A stretch of 64,000 nucleotides of DNA, taken from NCBI RefSeq assembly GCF_000426365.1, contig NZ_AUFF01000001.1, forward strand, positions 310,001 to 374,000, in the 5' to 3' direction. Shown here piece after piece: positions 46,240 through 56,579 of this stretch. A program made the translations under genes and the position numbers. Source of the stretch: Arenimonas composti TR7-09 = DSM 18010. Its GTDB lineage: Bacteria; Pseudomonadota; Gammaproteobacteria; Xanthomonadales; Xanthomonadaceae. How positions within the stretch are numbered: the stretch's first letter is position 1; every line of letters begins with the position of its first letter. Under the pieces are notes generated by a model that made no database searches, was not told the origin of the DNA, and was given only the letters and a program-made list of their open reading frames with translations.

Positions 46240-46285
46240 CTTTCCGTCCACAGCCGCTAACATCGCCGGCAGGAGTGGAGCGCGC

Positions 46286-49069
46286 ATGACGAGAGCAGGC
46301 GACAGCGACGACCTGGCGCCGACCGAGGGCCTGCCGGCCCGGGCCGGTGCCGCGCCCGCGGGTGACGACGGCGGAGGCGGTTCGCTCGCCAACGGCACCC
46401 GCATGGGCCGCTATCGCATCGATGCCCTGCTGGGCCGCGGCGGCATGGGCGAGGTCTACCGCGCCGAACAGCTCGAACCGGTGCGGCGCACGGTGGCGCT
46501 GAAGCTGATGAACGCGCGCCGGCTCGACGCCCGCCACCTGGCCTACTTCGAGGTCGAGCGGCAGATGCTGGCGCACATGAAGCACCCGGCGATCGCCCAG
46601 GTCTACGACGCCGGCGCGACCCCCGAAGGCTTCCCGTTCTTCGCGATGGAGTTCATCGAGGGCAGCCCGCTCACGACGTACTGCGAGCAGCACCGGCTCG
46701 GCCTGCAAGCGCGGCTGGAGCTTTTCGCGCGGGTCTGCGAGGGCGTCCAGCATGCGCACCAGAAGGGCGTGATCCATCGCGACCTGAAGCCGGGCAACAT
46801 CCTCGTCACCGAGGTCGACGGCCGGCCGGTGCCGAAGATCATCGATTTCGGCATCGCCACCGCCGCCAGCCGCTCGCTCGCCGCCGGCGAGCATGCCGGC
46901 GAGTTCGAACGCGCCGGTACCCCGGACTACATGAGTCCCGAGCAGGCGGGACTCGAGCCCGGCCTCGAGGTCGACACCCGCAGCGACGTCTATTCGCTCG
47001 GCGTGCTGCTGTACGAACTGCTCGCCGGCCGCCGTCCGGGCGTCGGCGCCGACACCTCGCGGGTGGTGCACACGGGCACCGGCACCACCGTGCCGCCGCC
47101 GTCGGCGCAGATCGAAACGCTGGCCCCGGGCAATGCCGAGGCGCGCGCCGACCAGCTCGGCCTCAGCCGGCCGCGCCTGCGCCGCCTGCTGCGCGACGAG
47201 CTCGACTGGGTCGTGTTGAAGGCGATGCGCCGCGACCGGACCGAGCGTTACGCGTCGGCGGCGGCGCTGGCCGACGAACTGCGGCGCTTCCTGGACGACC
47301 GGCCGCTGCTGGCGGTGCCGGCGAGCCGCGGCTACACCGCGCGCAAGTGGCTGCGCCGGCACCGGCTCGGGTTCGCGGCGGCGAGCGCGGTGGCGCTGGC
47401 GGTACTGGTGGGCTTCGGCCTGTCGCTCTACGGCCTGCGGCAGGCCAATGCCGCCCGCGCCGTCGCCGAGGAGCAGCGTGCGCTCGCGGAACAGCGCAGC
47501 GCCGAACTCGAGCGGGTCGCCGCGTTCCAGCAGTCGATGCTGGCGGGGATCGACCTGCCGGGCATGGGCGCGACCCTGGCCGCCGGCCTGCGCGAGCAGA
47601 TCGAGCGCGACGCCCCCGACCTCGCACCGACCCTGGAGCCGCTGCTGTCGGCGAGCAGTCCGACGGACCTCGCTCGCCGGCTCATCGACCGTGACCTGCT
47701 GGCGAACGCGCTGGTGGCGATCGAGCGCGACTTCGCCGACCGCCCGGACCTCGCCGCCGACCTGCGCGAGTCCGTCGCCCGGGTGCAGCTTGAACTGGCC
47801 GTTTTCGACAAGGCGGTCGAAGTCGCCCGCGAAGTCGCCGACTACCGCGAACGGGCGCTCGGCCCCGGTGATCCGGCCACCCTGCATGCCCGCCACATCC
47901 AGGCGTCGGCGCTGTCGTCGACCGGCGACTACCAGGGGGCGCTTGACCTGATCGTCAAGCTGCGCGCCGATGCCGCCGGACTGGATGAACTCGATCCGGT
48001 GCGGCTCGAAATCGAGATGGCCTGGCACCTGGCCCTGGCCCTGGTCGGCGAGCGCGAGCAGGCACTCGAGCTGCAGCGGGCGCTCGCGACGCGACTCACC
48101 GAAGCCCTCGGCAGCGGCGACCCGTTGGCGATGAAGGCGACCAACAACCTCGGCATCAGCCTCGCCCGGCGCGGCGAGATGACCGAAGCGCGGGCCGTCT
48201 TCGAAGACCTGTACAGCCGCCGCGTGGCGGCGCTCGGCGCCGAGCACGAGGATACCCTCGGCACGATGTCGAACCTGGCGGTGTTGCGGGCGATGGGCCG
48301 CGACCACGAGTCCGCGCTCGAACTGCACCGCAGTCTGGTCGAGGTGCAGACGCGGCGGCTCGGCCGCGAGCACCCGACCACGCTGTCGGAACGCGGCAAT
48401 TACGCGAACACCCTCAACGCCGTCGGCGAGTCGGCGGCTGCCGAGGCCGAATGGCGGGCGGTGCTCGCCGGTCGCCAGCGCATCCTCGGCGGCGACGCCC
48501 GCGACACCCTGCGCGCGAAGCTCAACCTGGCGGCGGTGATCGCCCGCGACGGCGAGCGCTTCCCGGAGGCGCTGGCGCTCGAGGAGGAAGTGATCGAGGG
48601 GCGCACGCGCCTGCTCGGCCCCCGCCATCCGGACACCGTCTTCATCCTCACCAACCACGGCATGACGCTCTATCGCGCCGGGCGCCCGGCCGAGGCGGCG
48701 GCCGTGCTGGCCGACGCGGCGCCGCTGGCGCTGGAGGTGCTCGGCGAGCGCAATCCGCAGGCGATCTCGGCGGTGCAGATACACGGGATGGCGCTGCTGG
48801 CGATGGGCCGGGCGGAAGCCGCGCTGGTGCCGCTGCGGCAGGCGATGGCGCTGCGCGGTGGTGCCGACGGCGGCGATGATCTCGAAGTGACGCCGTCCGC
48901 CGCGGCGACGGCGCGGGCACTGCGCCGGCTGGGGCGCGCGGCCGAGGCGCAGGCGCTGGAGGAGCGTTACCTGGCGCCGCTGCTGGCGAAGCCCGCGGAC
49001 GCCCGCGACGACCGCGAGGCGCACGTGCTCGAACTGATCGCCGAGCAGACCGCGCTGGAGCGACGCTGA
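46286..49069 (+). CDS. transmembrane Ser/Thr kinase with TPR sensor, paralogue
   Basis: A 927-residue kinase built like its upstream neighbour. LLGRGGMGEVYRAEQ is near 48-62, Lys73 (VALKLM), HRDLKPGN at His164-Asp166, DFG at Asp187 and GTPDYMSPEQAG are all present. The membrane helix is near 362-384 (GFAAASAVALAVLVGFGLSL). The outer half has at least six TPR-like units of about 42 residues (GDPLAMKATNNLGISLARRG, GAEHEDTLGTMSNLAVLRAM, RHPDTVFILTNHGMTLYRAG). The ATG at 46286 is backed by AGGAGTGGAG just upstream. It converges with the EamA gene, with only 4 bp between stops and no terminator visible there. Confidence 0.95.
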   Translation: MTRAGDSDDLAPTEGLPARAGAAPAGDDGGGGSLANGTRMGRYRIDALLGRGGMGEVYRAEQLEPVRRTVALKLMNARRLDARHLAYFEVERQMLAHMKHPAIAQVYDAGATPEGFPFFAMEFIEGSPLTTYCEQHRLGLQARLELFARVCEGVQHAHQKGVIHRDLKPGNILVTEVDGRPVPKIIDFGIATAASRSLAAGEHAGEFERAGTPDYMSPEQAGLEPGLEVDTRSDVYSLGVLLYELLAGRRPGVGADTSRVVHTGTGTTVPPPSAQIETLAPGNAEARADQLGLSRPRLRRLLRDELDWVVLKAMRRDRTERYASAAALADELRRFLDDRPLLAVPASRGYTARKWLRRHRLGFAAASAVALAVLVGFGLSLYGLRQANAARAVAEEQRALAEQRSAELERVAAFQQSMLAGIDLPGMGATLAAGLREQIERDAPDLAPTLEPLLSASSPTDLARRLIDRDLLANALVAIERDFADRPDLAADLRESVARVQLELAVFDKAVEVAREVADYRERALGPGDPATLHARHIQASALSSTGDYQGALDLIVKLRADAAGLDELDPVRLEIEMAWHLALALVGEREQALELQRALATRLTEALGSGDPLAMKATNNLGISLARRGEMTEARAVFEDLYSRRVAALGAEHEDTLGTMSNLAVLRAMGRDHESALELHRSLVEVQTRRLGREHPTTLSERGNYANTLNAVGESAAAEAEWRAVLAGRQRILGGDARDTLRAKLNLAAVIARDGERFPEALALEEEVIEGRTRLLGPRHPDTVFILTNHGMTLYRAGRPAEAAAVLADAAPLALEVLGERNPQAISAVQIHGMALLAMGRAEAALVPLRQAMALRGGADGGDDLEVTPSAAATARALRRLGRAAEAQALEERYLAPLLAKPADARDDREAHVLELIAEQTALERR

Positions 49070-49073
49070 ACCC

Positions 49074-49997
49074 TCAGGGCGGCGTCGGGATGTCGGCGCC
49101 GATCTCGCGGTCGGTCACCGCGTGGCGTGCCAGCCGGGTTTCGCGCCGGGCGATGTAGATGTTCGCGGCGAAGATGATCGCCGCACCGGCGCAGGTCCAG
49201 CGGTCCACCGCCTCGTCGAACAGCCACCAGCCGAACACGCCGACCACGAGGATCTGCAGGAAGCTGATCGGCGTCAGCAGCGAGGCGTCGGCCAGCTTCA
49301 GCGCCCGCGTCCACAGCATGTGGCCGCCGCTGCCCAGGGCACCGGCGAGCACGATCCACAGCCACGTGATGCCGGTCGGCGTCACCCAGACGAGCACCGC
49401 CGGCAGCGCCGCCATCGGCACCCACAGCAGGGTCGTCCAGATGACGATCGCGTCCGGATGCTCGCTGCGCGACAGGAACTTGATGCTGATCGCCGCGTTC
49501 GCGCTGGCCAGCGCCGCCAGCAGCGCGACCAGGCTGCCGGCGCTGAAGGACGCCGCACCGGGGCGCATGATCACCAGCACGCCGGCGAAGCCGATCAGTA
49601 CGGCGGTCCAGCGCCGCGCGCGCACGACCTCGCCGAGGAAGACCACGGCGCCGAGGGTCACGAACAGCGGCGTCGAGTAGGAGATCGCGACCGCCTGCGC
49701 CAGCGGCAGGTGCACGATCGCCCAGAATCCCGCCAGCATCGACACCATGCCGATCGCGCAGCGCATCACGTAGAAGCCCAGTCGGCGCGTGCGCATCAGG
49801 CCCGGACCGTGCCGCAGCAGCAGCGGCAGCACGAAGGCCAGGCCGAAGAAAGCGCGGAAGAAGGCGATCTCGAAGGCGTGCAGCTGCGCCGATGCCAGCC
49901 GGATCGCGACCGCCATCAGGCCGAAGCTGACGGTGCCGGCGACCATCAGCGCGATCGCCCGCCCGACGGGCGACGGCGTGCCTGTGGAGGTGGCCAT
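49074..49997 (-). CDS. EamA/DMT-superfamily transporter
   Basis: A 307-residue inner-membrane protein with ten predicted helices in two EamA repeats (about 15-150 and 160-290). IALMVAGTVSFGLMAVAIRLAS opens the first repeat, with FFRAFFGLAFVLPLL and LGFYVMRCAIGMVSMLAGFWAI. LLTPISFLQILVVGVFGWWLF and AGAAIIFAANIYIARRE mark the end of the second. The family exports amino acids, nucleosides or other metabolites; substrate not predictable. It stands just downstream of murB (9 bp), so the two may share a transcript. Confidence 0.9.
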   Translation of the reverse strand: MATSTGTPSPVGRAIALMVAGTVSFGLMAVAIRLASAQLHAFEIAFFRAFFGLAFVLPLLLRHGPGLMRTRRLGFYVMRCAIGMVSMLAGFWAIVHLPLAQAVAISYSTPLFVTLGAVVFLGEVVRARRWTAVLIGFAGVLVIMRPGAASFSAGSLVALLAALASANAAISIKFLSRSEHPDAIVIWTTLLWVPMAALPAVLVWVTPTGITWLWIVLAGALGSGGHMLWTRALKLADASLLTPISFLQILVVGVFGWWLFDEAVDRWTCAGAAIIFAANIYIARRETRLARHAVTDREIGADIPTPP

Positions 49998-50006
49998 GCC
50001 GGCAGG

Positions 50007-51059
50007 TCAGCCGGCGTCGGGATCGAAGCGGGCGCCGATGATCCGCGGCTCCGGCTCCAGCGCGATGCCGAAGCGCTCGCGCACCGAGGCGGCGACGCGG
50101 CGCGCCAGGTCCAGCAGTTGCGGGCCGGTGGCGTTGCCGTGGTTCACCAGGACCAGGGCGTGCTGGGCAGCGATGCCGGCGTCGCCGTCGCGGTGACCCT
50201 TCCAGCCGCAGGCCTCGATCAGCCACGCGGCCGACAGCTTGGCTTCGTCCCCGCCGGCCGGGTACACCGGCAGCGCCGGATGTTCGGCCTTCAGCGCCGC
50301 GGCGGTCGCCGCCGGCACCAACGGATTCTTGAAGAAGCTGCCGGCGTTGCCGAGCAGGGCGGGGTTCGGGAGCTTGCGGGTGCGCAGGCGCGAGATCGCC
50401 TCGGCGACCTGGCTCGGCCGCGGCGACTCCCCCGCGCCGATCGCCGCGAGTTCCTCGCGCACGCCGGCGTAGTCCAGGCGCAGCGCGCGCCGGCGCGGCA
50501 GGCGCAGCTCCAGCGCGGTGACGACCCAGCGGTCGGTTTCGCGCTTGAAGCGGCTGTCGCGGTAGCCGAGTTCGCAGTCGGCGCGGGCCAGGCGCTTGAC
50601 CTGGCCGGTGTCCCGCTGGAAGGCCTCGACCGCCTCGACGAATTCGCCGACCTCGACCCCGTAGGCGCCGATGTTCTGGATCGGCGCGGCGCCGACGGTA
50701 CCGGGGATCATCGCCAGGTTCTCGAGCCCGCAGAGGCCACGCGCCAGGGTCCAGGCGACGAGGTCGTTCCAGTTCATGCCGGCCTCGGCGCGCACGACCG
50801 CGCTGTCGCCGTCGTCGGCGACGATGCGGATGCCGGCCATCGTCAGGCAGATCGCCACACCCGGGAAATCGCCGGCGAACAGCAGGTTGCTGCCTTCGCC
50901 GAGCACCAGCACCGGGCCGTCGCGCAGCATCGCGAAGTCGAACAGCTCGACCAGCGCCTCGGCGCGCGCCACGTCGGCCATCATCGCCGCCTTCGCTGGC
51001 ACCCGGAACGTGTTGCGGCCCTGCAGCGAGACGTCCTCGGCGAGCCGGTAGCCGCTCAC
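50007..51059 (-). CDS. murB: UDP-N-acetylenolpyruvoylglucosamine reductase
   Basis: FAD- and NADPH-dependent second step of UDP-MurNAc formation in peptidoglycan synthesis. The 350-residue protein is of the type I (E. coli-like) form: [27 protein letters not shown] (FAD diphosphate loop), [27 protein letters not shown] and [10 protein letters not shown] with the proton-donating serine. The final LEPEPRIIG holds the conserved Glu. Its ATG overlaps the pyrD stop by ATGA. Confidence 0.96.
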   Translation of the reverse strand: MSGYRLAEDVSLQGRNTFRVPAKAAMMADVARAEALVELFDFAMLRDGPVLVLGEGSNLLFAGDFPGVAICLTMAGIRIVADDGDSAVVRAEAGMNWNDLVAWTLARGLCGLENLAMIPGTVGAAPIQNIGAYGVEVGEFVEAVEAFQRDTGQVKRLARADCELGYRDSRFKRETDRWVVTALELRLPRRRALRLDYAGVREELAAIGAGESPRPSQVAEAISRLRTRKLPNPALLGNAGSFFKNPLVPAATAAALKAEHPALPVYPAGGDEAKLSAAWLIEACGWKGHRDGDAGIAAQHALVLVNHGNATGPQLLDLARRVAASVRERFGIALEPEPRIIGARFDPDAG

Positions 51060-52093
51060 GCGACGCCCTCGCGGCGGCGCTTCATCGCGGTCACCGCCTC
51101 GGCGATCAGCGCCGGGCCGCGGAACACCAGGCCGGTGTAGATCTGCACCATCAGCGCACCCGCGGCGACCTTGCCGGCGGCGTCGGCGCCGCTGAGGACG
51201 CCACCGACACCGATCATCGGAATCGCCGGGTCCAGGCGTGCGCGCAGGCGGCGCAGCACCGCGGTCGACTTGCCGTACAACGGGGCCCCGGAAAGACCGC
51301 CGGTCTCGTGGGCCAGCTTGTGGCCGGCGATCACGGTGCGGTCGATGGTGGTGTTGGTGGCGATCACGCCGTCGACGCCGAGCTGGCCGAGCACGCGCGC
51401 ACAGGCCTCGATGTCGTCGTCGCTCAGGTCGGGGGCGATCTTCACCAGCATCGGCACGCGCTTGCCATGTTGCGCGCCCAGCCTTTCCTGCGCCTCGCGC
51501 AGCGTGCCGACGAGCTGGCGCAGCGCCTGCTCCTCCTGCAGTTCGCGCAGGCCGGCGGTATTCGGCGACGAGATGTTGACGGTGACGTAGTCGGCCAGCG
51601 GATACACCCGCTCGAGGCAGTACAGGTAGTCCTCGTGCGCGCGCTCGTTCGGGGTGTCCTTGTTCCTGCCGATGTTGATGCCGACGAGACCGCCGCCACG
51701 CCGGCGGGCGCGGCCGACGTTGCGCACCAGCGCGTCGACGCCTTCATTGTTGAAGCCGAGCCGGTTGATCACCGCGTTCTGGTCGGCGAGCCGGAACATG
51801 CGCGGCTTCGGGTTGCCGGCCTGCGGTTTCGGCGTGACCGTGCCGACTTCGACGAAACCGAAGCCGAGTCCGAGCAGCGCATCGACGTGGGCGCCGTTCT
51901 TGTCCAGCCCGGCGGCGCAGCCGACCGGGTTCGGGAACTCGAGGCCGAAGGCGCGCGTCACCAGCGGCGGCGGTTTCGGCGCCAGCAGCGGGTTCAGGCC
52001 GGTGCGCCAGGCGGCCTCGAGCGCGGCCAGACCGAGGCCGTGCGCGCGCTCGGCGTCGACGCCGAACAGAAAGGGGCGGGCGAGTCCGTACAT
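51056..52093 (-). CDS. pyrD: dihydroorotate dehydrogenase (quinone)
   Basis: Class 2 membrane-associated flavoenzyme of pyrimidine synthesis, 345 residues. The N-terminal helical extension ([20 protein letters not shown]) is that of quinone-linked enzymes. [65 protein letters not shown] (catalytic Ser region) and [20 protein letters not shown] follow in order. It is coupled to murB by an ATGA overlap. Confidence 0.97.
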   Translation of the reverse strand: MYGLARPFLFGVDAERAHGLGLAALEAAWRTGLNPLLAPKPPPLVTRAFGLEFPNPVGCAAGLDKNGAHVDALLGLGFGFVEVGTVTPKPQAGNPKPRMFRLADQNAVINRLGFNNEGVDALVRNVGRARRRGGGLVGINIGRNKDTPNERAHEDYLYCLERVYPLADYVTVNISSPNTAGLRELQEEQALRQLVGTLREAQERLGAQHGKRVPMLVKIAPDLSDDDIEACARVLGQLGVDGVIATNTTIDRTVIAGHKLAHETGGLSGAPLYGKSTAVLRRLRARLDPAIPMIGVGGVLSGADAAGKVAAGALMVQIYTGLVFRGPALIAEAVTAMKRRREGVA

Positions 52094-52102
52094 GCGCTGC
52101 CG

Positions 52103-52483
52103 TCAGAGCTGCGAGCCGATGCCGACCAGCGCCAGCAGCGCCGCCAGGCCCCCGAGGAACAGCACGAACACCAGCACGGTCAGCAGGCACAGGCCGATCA
52201 TCAGCCAGCCGGTGACCAGGCCACCGACGGCCAGGCCGTCGCCGTCCATCGCGCCGTCGGCGCGGCGGATCTCCGCGCGCGCCATGTGGCCGGTCACCAC
52301 GGCGATGACGCTGGCGATGATCGGTGCGACGAACATCGAGCCGACCAGGCCGATCAGGCCGCAGACCAGGCTGACCACGGCGAGCGTGCTCGTCGGCCGA
52401 TAGCCCGGTGCCACCGGGGTCGGGGCGACGGGCGCCACCGGAGGGGCGGGCGGCGTGGACGGCGGCAGCGGCTCGGTGGTCAT
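52103..52483 (-). CDS. DUF4190 membrane protein
   Basis: A 126-residue protein with a Pro/Ala-rich cytoplasmic N-terminus (EPLPPSTPPAPPVAPVAP) and two membrane segments: LAVVSLVCGLIGLVGSMFVA near 34-53 and LVTGWLMIGLCLLTVLVFVL near 89-108. GHMARAEIRR between them and the spacing match DUF4190 proteins, whose function is unknown. It lies between the aldehyde dehydrogenase and pyrD genes, with 9-bp gaps on both sides, so the four genes down to murB probably form one transcript. Confidence 0.85.
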   Translation of the reverse strand: MTTEPLPPSTPPAPPVAPVAPTPVAPGYRPTSTLAVVSLVCGLIGLVGSMFVAPIIASVIAVVTGHMARAEIRRADGAMDGDGLAVGGLVTGWLMIGLCLLTVLVFVLFLGGLAALLALVGIGSQL

Positions 52484-52492
52484 CGTCGGCTC

Positions 52493-54025
52493 TCAGAGGT
52501 CGAACTTGATGCCCTGGGCCAGCGGCAGCGCGTCGGAGTAGTTGATCGTGTTGGTCTGCCGGCGCATGTAGACCTTCCAGGCGTCGGAGCCGGATTCGCG
52601 GCCACCGCCGGTCTCCTTCTCGCCACCGAAGGCGCCACCGATCTCGGCGCCGCTGGTGCCGATGTTGACGTTGGCGATGCCGCAGTCGCTGCCGGCGGCC
52701 GACAGGAAGGCTTCCGCGGCCTTGAGGTTGGTGGTGAAGATCGCCGACGACAGGCCCTGCGGCACGTCGTTCTGCATCGCGATGGCGTCTTCCAGCTCGG
52801 CGTAGGGCATCACGTACAGGATCGGCGCAAAGGTCTCGTGCTGCACGATGTCGTCGCTGTTCTTCAGGCCGGAGACGATCGCCGGCAGCACGTAGTTGCC
52901 CGGGCGGTCGAGCTTCTCGCCGCCGGTCACGACGGTGCCGCCGGCGGCCTTCGCCTTCGCGATCGCGTCGAGGTAGGCGTCGACGCCGTCGCTGCTGTTC
53001 AGCGGGCCCATCAGGTTGGCCGGGTCGGTCGGGTCGCCGATCTTCTTCTCGACCTGCTTGTAGGCGGTGACCAGCTTGCCGAGCACGTCCTCGTAGATGG
53101 ACTCGTGCACGAACAGCCGGCGGGTGGTGGTGCAGCGCTGGCCGGCGGTGCCGACTGCGCCGAAAACGATGGCCGGAATCGCCAGCTTCAGGTCGGCGGT
53201 GGGGTCGACGATGATCGCGTTGTTGCCGCCGAGCTCGAGCAGGCTGCGGCCCATGCGACGGGCGACGCGCTCACCGACGGTGCGGCCGACGCGGGTGGAG
53301 CCGGTGAAGCTGATCAGCGGAATCCGGCGATCGTCGACGAACTGCTGCGCGAGGTCGGTGCCGGCGTCGTTGAACAGGAAGAAGATGTCCGGGAAACCGG
53401 CGCTGGCCAGCGCCTCGTTGCAGATCTTCATCGACGCGATCGCCGACAGCGGGGTCTTCGGCGACGGCTTCCAGATGCTGATGTCGCCGCAGACCGCCGC
53501 GACGAAGGAGTTCCAGGCCCAGACCGCGACCGGGAAGTTGAAGGCCGAGATGATGCCGACGATGCCGAGCGGGTGATACTGCTCGTACATGCGGTGGCCC
53601 GGGCGCTCGGAGTGCATCGTCAGGCCGTAGAGCTGGCGCGACAGGCCGACGGCGAATTCGCCGATGTCGATCATCTCCTGCACTTCGCCGTCGCCTTCCG
53701 GCTTCGACTTGCCCATCTCCAGCGCGACCAGCGAGCCGAGCGCGTCCTTGTGCGTGCGCAGGGCCTCGGCGCAGAGGCGGATCGCCTCGCCGCGGCGCGG
53801 CGCCGGCGTCGTGCGCCACACCTTGAACGCGGCCTGGGCGCGCTCGAGGATCAGATCGTAGTCGGCCTGCGAGGAGGCATAGACCTTGCCGAGCACTTCG
53901 CCGTCGCCGGGGTTGACCGGCTCGATGACGCCGGCGTCGCGGGTCTTGGACCACTCGCCGTTGCCGAGATAAGTGCCGGATTCCTGGCCGGTCAGGCCAA
54001 GGGCGGAGAGGACTGCGTGGGTCAT
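52493..54025 (-). CDS. amaB: ALDH7-type aldehyde dehydrogenase (aminoadipate semialdehyde)
   Basis: A 510-residue NAD-dependent dehydrogenase closely resembling the ALDH7 (antiquitin) group, which oxidises L-2-aminoadipate 6-semialdehyde (piperideine-6-carboxylate) in lysine breakdown. Motifs: [49 protein letters not shown] with the base Glu, and [17 protein letters not shown] with the nucleophile Cys. [18 protein letters not shown] is typical of the group. No other lysine catabolic gene is adjacent, so the substrate is inferred from family resemblance only. The tRNA-Arg gene lies 38 bp upstream on the same strand. Confidence 0.88.
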   Translation of the reverse strand: MTHAVLSALGLTGQESGTYLGNGEWSKTRDAGVIEPVNPGDGEVLGKVYASSQADYDLILERAQAAFKVWRTTPAPRRGEAIRLCAEALRTHKDALGSLVALEMGKSKPEGDGEVQEMIDIGEFAVGLSRQLYGLTMHSERPGHRMYEQYHPLGIVGIISAFNFPVAVWAWNSFVAAVCGDISIWKPSPKTPLSAIASMKICNEALASAGFPDIFFLFNDAGTDLAQQFVDDRRIPLISFTGSTRVGRTVGERVARRMGRSLLELGGNNAIIVDPTADLKLAIPAIVFGAVGTAGQRCTTTRRLFVHESIYEDVLGKLVTAYKQVEKKIGDPTDPANLMGPLNSSDGVDAYLDAIAKAKAAGGTVVTGGEKLDRPGNYVLPAIVSGLKNSDDIVQHETFAPILYVMPYAELEDAIAMQNDVPQGLSSAIFTTNLKAAEAFLSAAGSDCGIANVNIGTSGAEIGGAFGGEKETGGGRESGSDAWKVYMRRQTNTINYSDALPLAQGIKFDL

Positions 54026-54063
54026 TCTGGGGCTCCGGAAGCGCTGGCCAGTGCGGCCTGAGG

Positions 54064-54140
54064 TGGCGGCCCCGATACGATTCGAACGTACGACCTTCCC
54101 CTTAGGAGGGGGACGCTCTATCCAGCTGAGCTACGGGGCC
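54064..54140 (-). tRNA. tRNA-Arg (anticodon CCU)
   Basis: On the minus strand the gene begins GGCCCCGTAGCTCAGCTGGA and folds into a cloverleaf: 7-bp acceptor (GGCCCCG/CGGGGCC), D arm with AGCTCAGCTGGATAGAGC, anticodon stem TCCCC/GGGGA with loop CTCCTAA (anticodon CCT in DNA), and T arm with GTTCGAATC. Discriminator G and an encoded CCA end (at 54064) complete 77 nt. It decodes AGG, a rare codon in such a GC-rich genome. Confidence 0.97.
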
Positions 54141-54213
54141 AAGCCCGGGGATTATCGCAGAAAGCGGCTCGGGTCCGGGAGCGCGGCACAGCCGCTGGCC
54201 TGCGTGCAGAGAA

Positions 54214-54239
54214 AGAGCCGGGCCTTTCGGCCCGGCTCT
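54214..54239 (-). terminator. terminator of the M4 protease gene
   Basis: A perfect 11-bp stem (AGAGCCGGGCC/GGCCCGGCTCT) with a 4-base loop, followed on the minus strand by TTTCTCT. It lies 46 bp after the protease stop. Confidence 0.85.
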
Positions 54240-54284
54240 CCGGTGTCGCCGGGGACCCCGGCGACGTGTGGCGCGACGACGCGA

Positions 54285-55913
54285 TTACAGGTCGGCGGTG
54301 ACGCCGACCGCATCCCACGCGCGGGCGACCTTCTTGTACGCCGAGGAGCCGGCGCCATGCAGGTCGGCCGCTGCCTGCAGCGTGGCCGCCCGGGCACCGG
54401 CGTAGTCGGTGGTCGGCAGCATGTAGTTCACCAGCGCGTAGTACCAGATGCGCGCGGCGGTCTGCACGCCGAGGCCGCCGAGGTTGGTGTTGCCGTTGCA
54501 GACCATGTCCTCGGGGGTCAGGCCAGCCCAGGTGCCCGGGCCGAAGCCTTCCGGCACCACCGCACCTTCCGACAGCAGGTAGAAGAAGTGGTTGGCGACG
54601 CCGGAGGTGAAGTGCACGTCATCGAGGCCCATGCCCGGCTCGTAGCAGTCGTAGGACGCCCCGTCCAGGCTCGGTTTGAACATGTAGCGCAACGCCACCG
54701 TGCCGTCGTTGTTGGCGTAGACCTTCTCGCCGATCATCCAGTCGCCCGCGTCTGCATCGTTCTTGGCGGCGAACTCGACCGCGACCGCGAAGATGTCCGA
54801 GGTGGCCTCGTTCAGCCCGCCGGATTCGTCGCTGTAGATCAGGCCGGCGGTGGTGCTGGTGACACCGTGCGACATCTCGTGCGCGGCGACGTCCAGCGCC
54901 GTCAGCGGATTGACGCTGACGCCGTTGTCGCCGTCACCGAAGGTCATGCAGAAGCAGCTGTCGCGCCAGAACGCGTTGGCGTAGTTGCGACCGTAGTGGA
55001 CGCGGGCGAGGGCGCCCTGGCCGTCGTCGGCGATGCCCATGCGGCCGAAGCGCGAGGCGAACCAGTCCCAGGTGGCGGCGACGCCGTAGTGCGCCTCGGC
55101 GCCGATGGTGGCCATGTCGGACAGCGTGCCGCTGCCCCACTGGTTGTCGGCGTCGGTGAAGATCGTGCCGTTGCCGGTGGTGCGGTTCAGCATGTTCGTG
55201 GTCGAACCGCCGCCACGGGTCAGGTCACGCAGCTGGTAGGCGTTCGCGCACGAGGTGGTGCGCAGGCTGACGCGGCCGGCGCCCAGGGTGTTGCCCTTGC
55301 CGTTGGCGCTGACGCCGCCGGGGCAGGTGCTGGTGTCCGGACCGGGCGTGGCGGTGTGGACCGCGTCCCACGCGGCGAGCACCTCGCCGGAGCTGGCGTC
55401 GATGAAGTAGTGCATCTCGGTCGGCGTCTGGTCGGCGCGGATGCCTTCGTAGACGACTTCCCAGGCGAGCGTCGGCTGGCGGCGGACGGCGAACACCACG
55501 AGACGGGCATCGGCCGGGGCGGTCGCGCGGGTGCCGAAGCGGGCGCCGGCGACGCCCAGGGCCTCGTCACGGCGCAGCTTCGGCGTGGCCGACGGACGGA
55601 AGCTGGTGTCGAGGTTCGTGGTGACCTCGGTGCGGCCGTTGCGGTTGTGGACGATGAAGTCACCGCCGATGACCGGCATGCCGTTCCAGGTGCGCTGGAA
55701 GCGCACGTGCTCGGTGCCGTTCATGTCGACGTTCGAATCCTTGGCGATGAACGCGTCATTGGCATGGCGCGCGACGGCCGGCAGGGACCCCGCGTCGATC
55801 GCGGCGCGGGCGCGCGCGACGGCCGCCTGGTCGGTGGCCGCCGTGGCCGCGGCGGAGGAAAGGGCGAGCACGCCCAGAATGGCGGCACTCAACAGGCTGG
55901 ACTGGAGTTTCAT
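54285..55913 (-). CDS. secreted M4-family zinc metalloprotease (thermolysin-like)
   Basis: A 542-residue preproenzyme. The signal peptide is MKLQSSLLSAAILGVLALSS..., followed by an FTP/PepSY-type propeptide (HVRFQRTWNGMPVIGGDFIV near 69-88). The catalytic domain starts near 240. The zinc site is H345-E-M-S-H349 with the third ligand Glu369 in GGLNEATSD; the downstream VHFTSGVANHFFYLL block carries the catalytic His of thermolysins. Cysteines near SCFCMTFGD and CYEPG suggest disulfides. It is shorter than many relatives, with no C-terminal PPC domain. An extracellular nutrient-scavenging role is likely. It has its own terminator and lies downstream of the GNAT-like/EF-hand/DUF4915 cassette, separated by about 118 bp. 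Confidence 0.95.
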   Translation of the reverse strand: MKLQSSLLSAAILGVLALSSAAATAATDQAAVARARAAIDAGSLPAVARHANDAFIAKDSNVDMNGTEHVRFQRTWNGMPVIGGDFIVHNRNGRTEVTTNLDTSFRPSATPKLRRDEALGVAGARFGTRATAPADARLVVFAVRRQPTLAWEVVYEGIRADQTPTEMHYFIDASSGEVLAAWDAVHTATPGPDTSTCPGGVSANGKGNTLGAGRVSLRTTSCANAYQLRDLTRGGGSTTNMLNRTTGNGTIFTDADNQWGSGTLSDMATIGAEAHYGVAATWDWFASRFGRMGIADDGQGALARVHYGRNYANAFWRDSCFCMTFGDGDNGVSVNPLTALDVAAHEMSHGVTSTTAGLIYSDESGGLNEATSDIFAVAVEFAAKNDADAGDWMIGEKVYANNDGTVALRYMFKPSLDGASYDCYEPGMGLDDVHFTSGVANHFFYLLSEGAVVPEGFGPGTWAGLTPEDMVCNGNTNLGGLGVQTAARIWYYALVNYMLPTTDYAGARAATLQAAADLHGAGSSAYKKVARAWDAVGVTADL

Positions 55914-56031
55914 GGATTTCCCCGTAGTGATGTGACGACAGGCCCACAGGGGCCGGTCGGACCGACGAACAGCATGATGCGGACGGCGGACCTACCGCCC
56001 CCTATTGGCAGACGTGGACGGCCGACGCCGT

Positions 56032-56568
56032 TCACGCACCGCTACCCCCGGCGGGAGCCGCCGCGCGCTTGATCGGCGCGGGTGGCCCCAGCCTGGCATC
56101 CTTGAAATACGACACGAGCAGTTGCGACCCGCGCGGCGAGTACCCGATGAAGGTGAAGTCGACGTCCGGGTGGTAGGCACGCGCATAGGCGGAGTCGAGC
56201 TGCTTGCTCTGCAGTTCGGCCAGGATGCCCAGCGCCTCCGGCTTCTCGAGGCCGGCGTTGTAGTCCTGCAGCACTTCCTTGACCTTGTTCGCGAACGGCT
56301 TGGTGAGATGCTGGCCGCGGATCTCCGGCGCGAAGAAATGGCGGTAGTAGTACATCGGCTGGCGCAGGCGCGGCAGCACGCGGATGCCGCAGGTGGCGAC
56401 ACCGGTGATCCTGCCCTCGGCGTTGCGGCTGATGCAGACGGCCTGCGGCGCACGGCGGCGGGCGATGTCCGGATCGGAGATGGCCTTGTTCTCGGTCCAG
56501 AACGCCAGCAGCTCCTCGCGGAGTGCGTCGTCGACCTTCTTCCAGACCGGGATGATTTCGATGCTCAC
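56032..56568 (-). CDS. uncharacterised GNAT-like protein
   Basis: I do not recognise a named family. From a GTG at 56566-56568, which has GAGGA about 8 bp upstream, the product is 178 residues; a TTG at 56583 overlapping the EF-hand stop is the alternative. The layout recalls an acetyltransferase fold: LREELLAFWTENKAI, AVCISRNAEGRITGVATCGI (strand-turn-strand), YYYRHFFAPEIRGQHLTKPF (comparable to the acetyl-CoA loop) and a C-terminal VDFTFIGYSPRGSQLLVSYF. The canonical Q/RxxGxG/A loop is not clean. Soluble, no signal. It is last in a coupled set with the EF-hand and DUF4915 genes. Confidence 0.75.
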   Translation of the reverse strand: MSIEIIPVWKKVDDALREELLAFWTENKAISDPDIARRRAPQAVCISRNAEGRITGVATCGIRVLPRLRQPMYYYRHFFAPEIRGQHLTKPFANKVKEVLQDYNAGLEKPEALGILAELQSKQLDSAYARAYHPDVDFTFIGYSPRGSQLLVSYFKDARLGPPAPIKRAAAPAGGSGA

Positions 56569-56579
56569 GTCCTTGTTCC

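Noticed and set aside
54064-54140. tRNA-Arg as a possible integration site of a mobile element.
   Set aside because: No integrase, no direct repeat of the tRNA 3' end, and ordinary housekeeping or metabolic genes on both sides.
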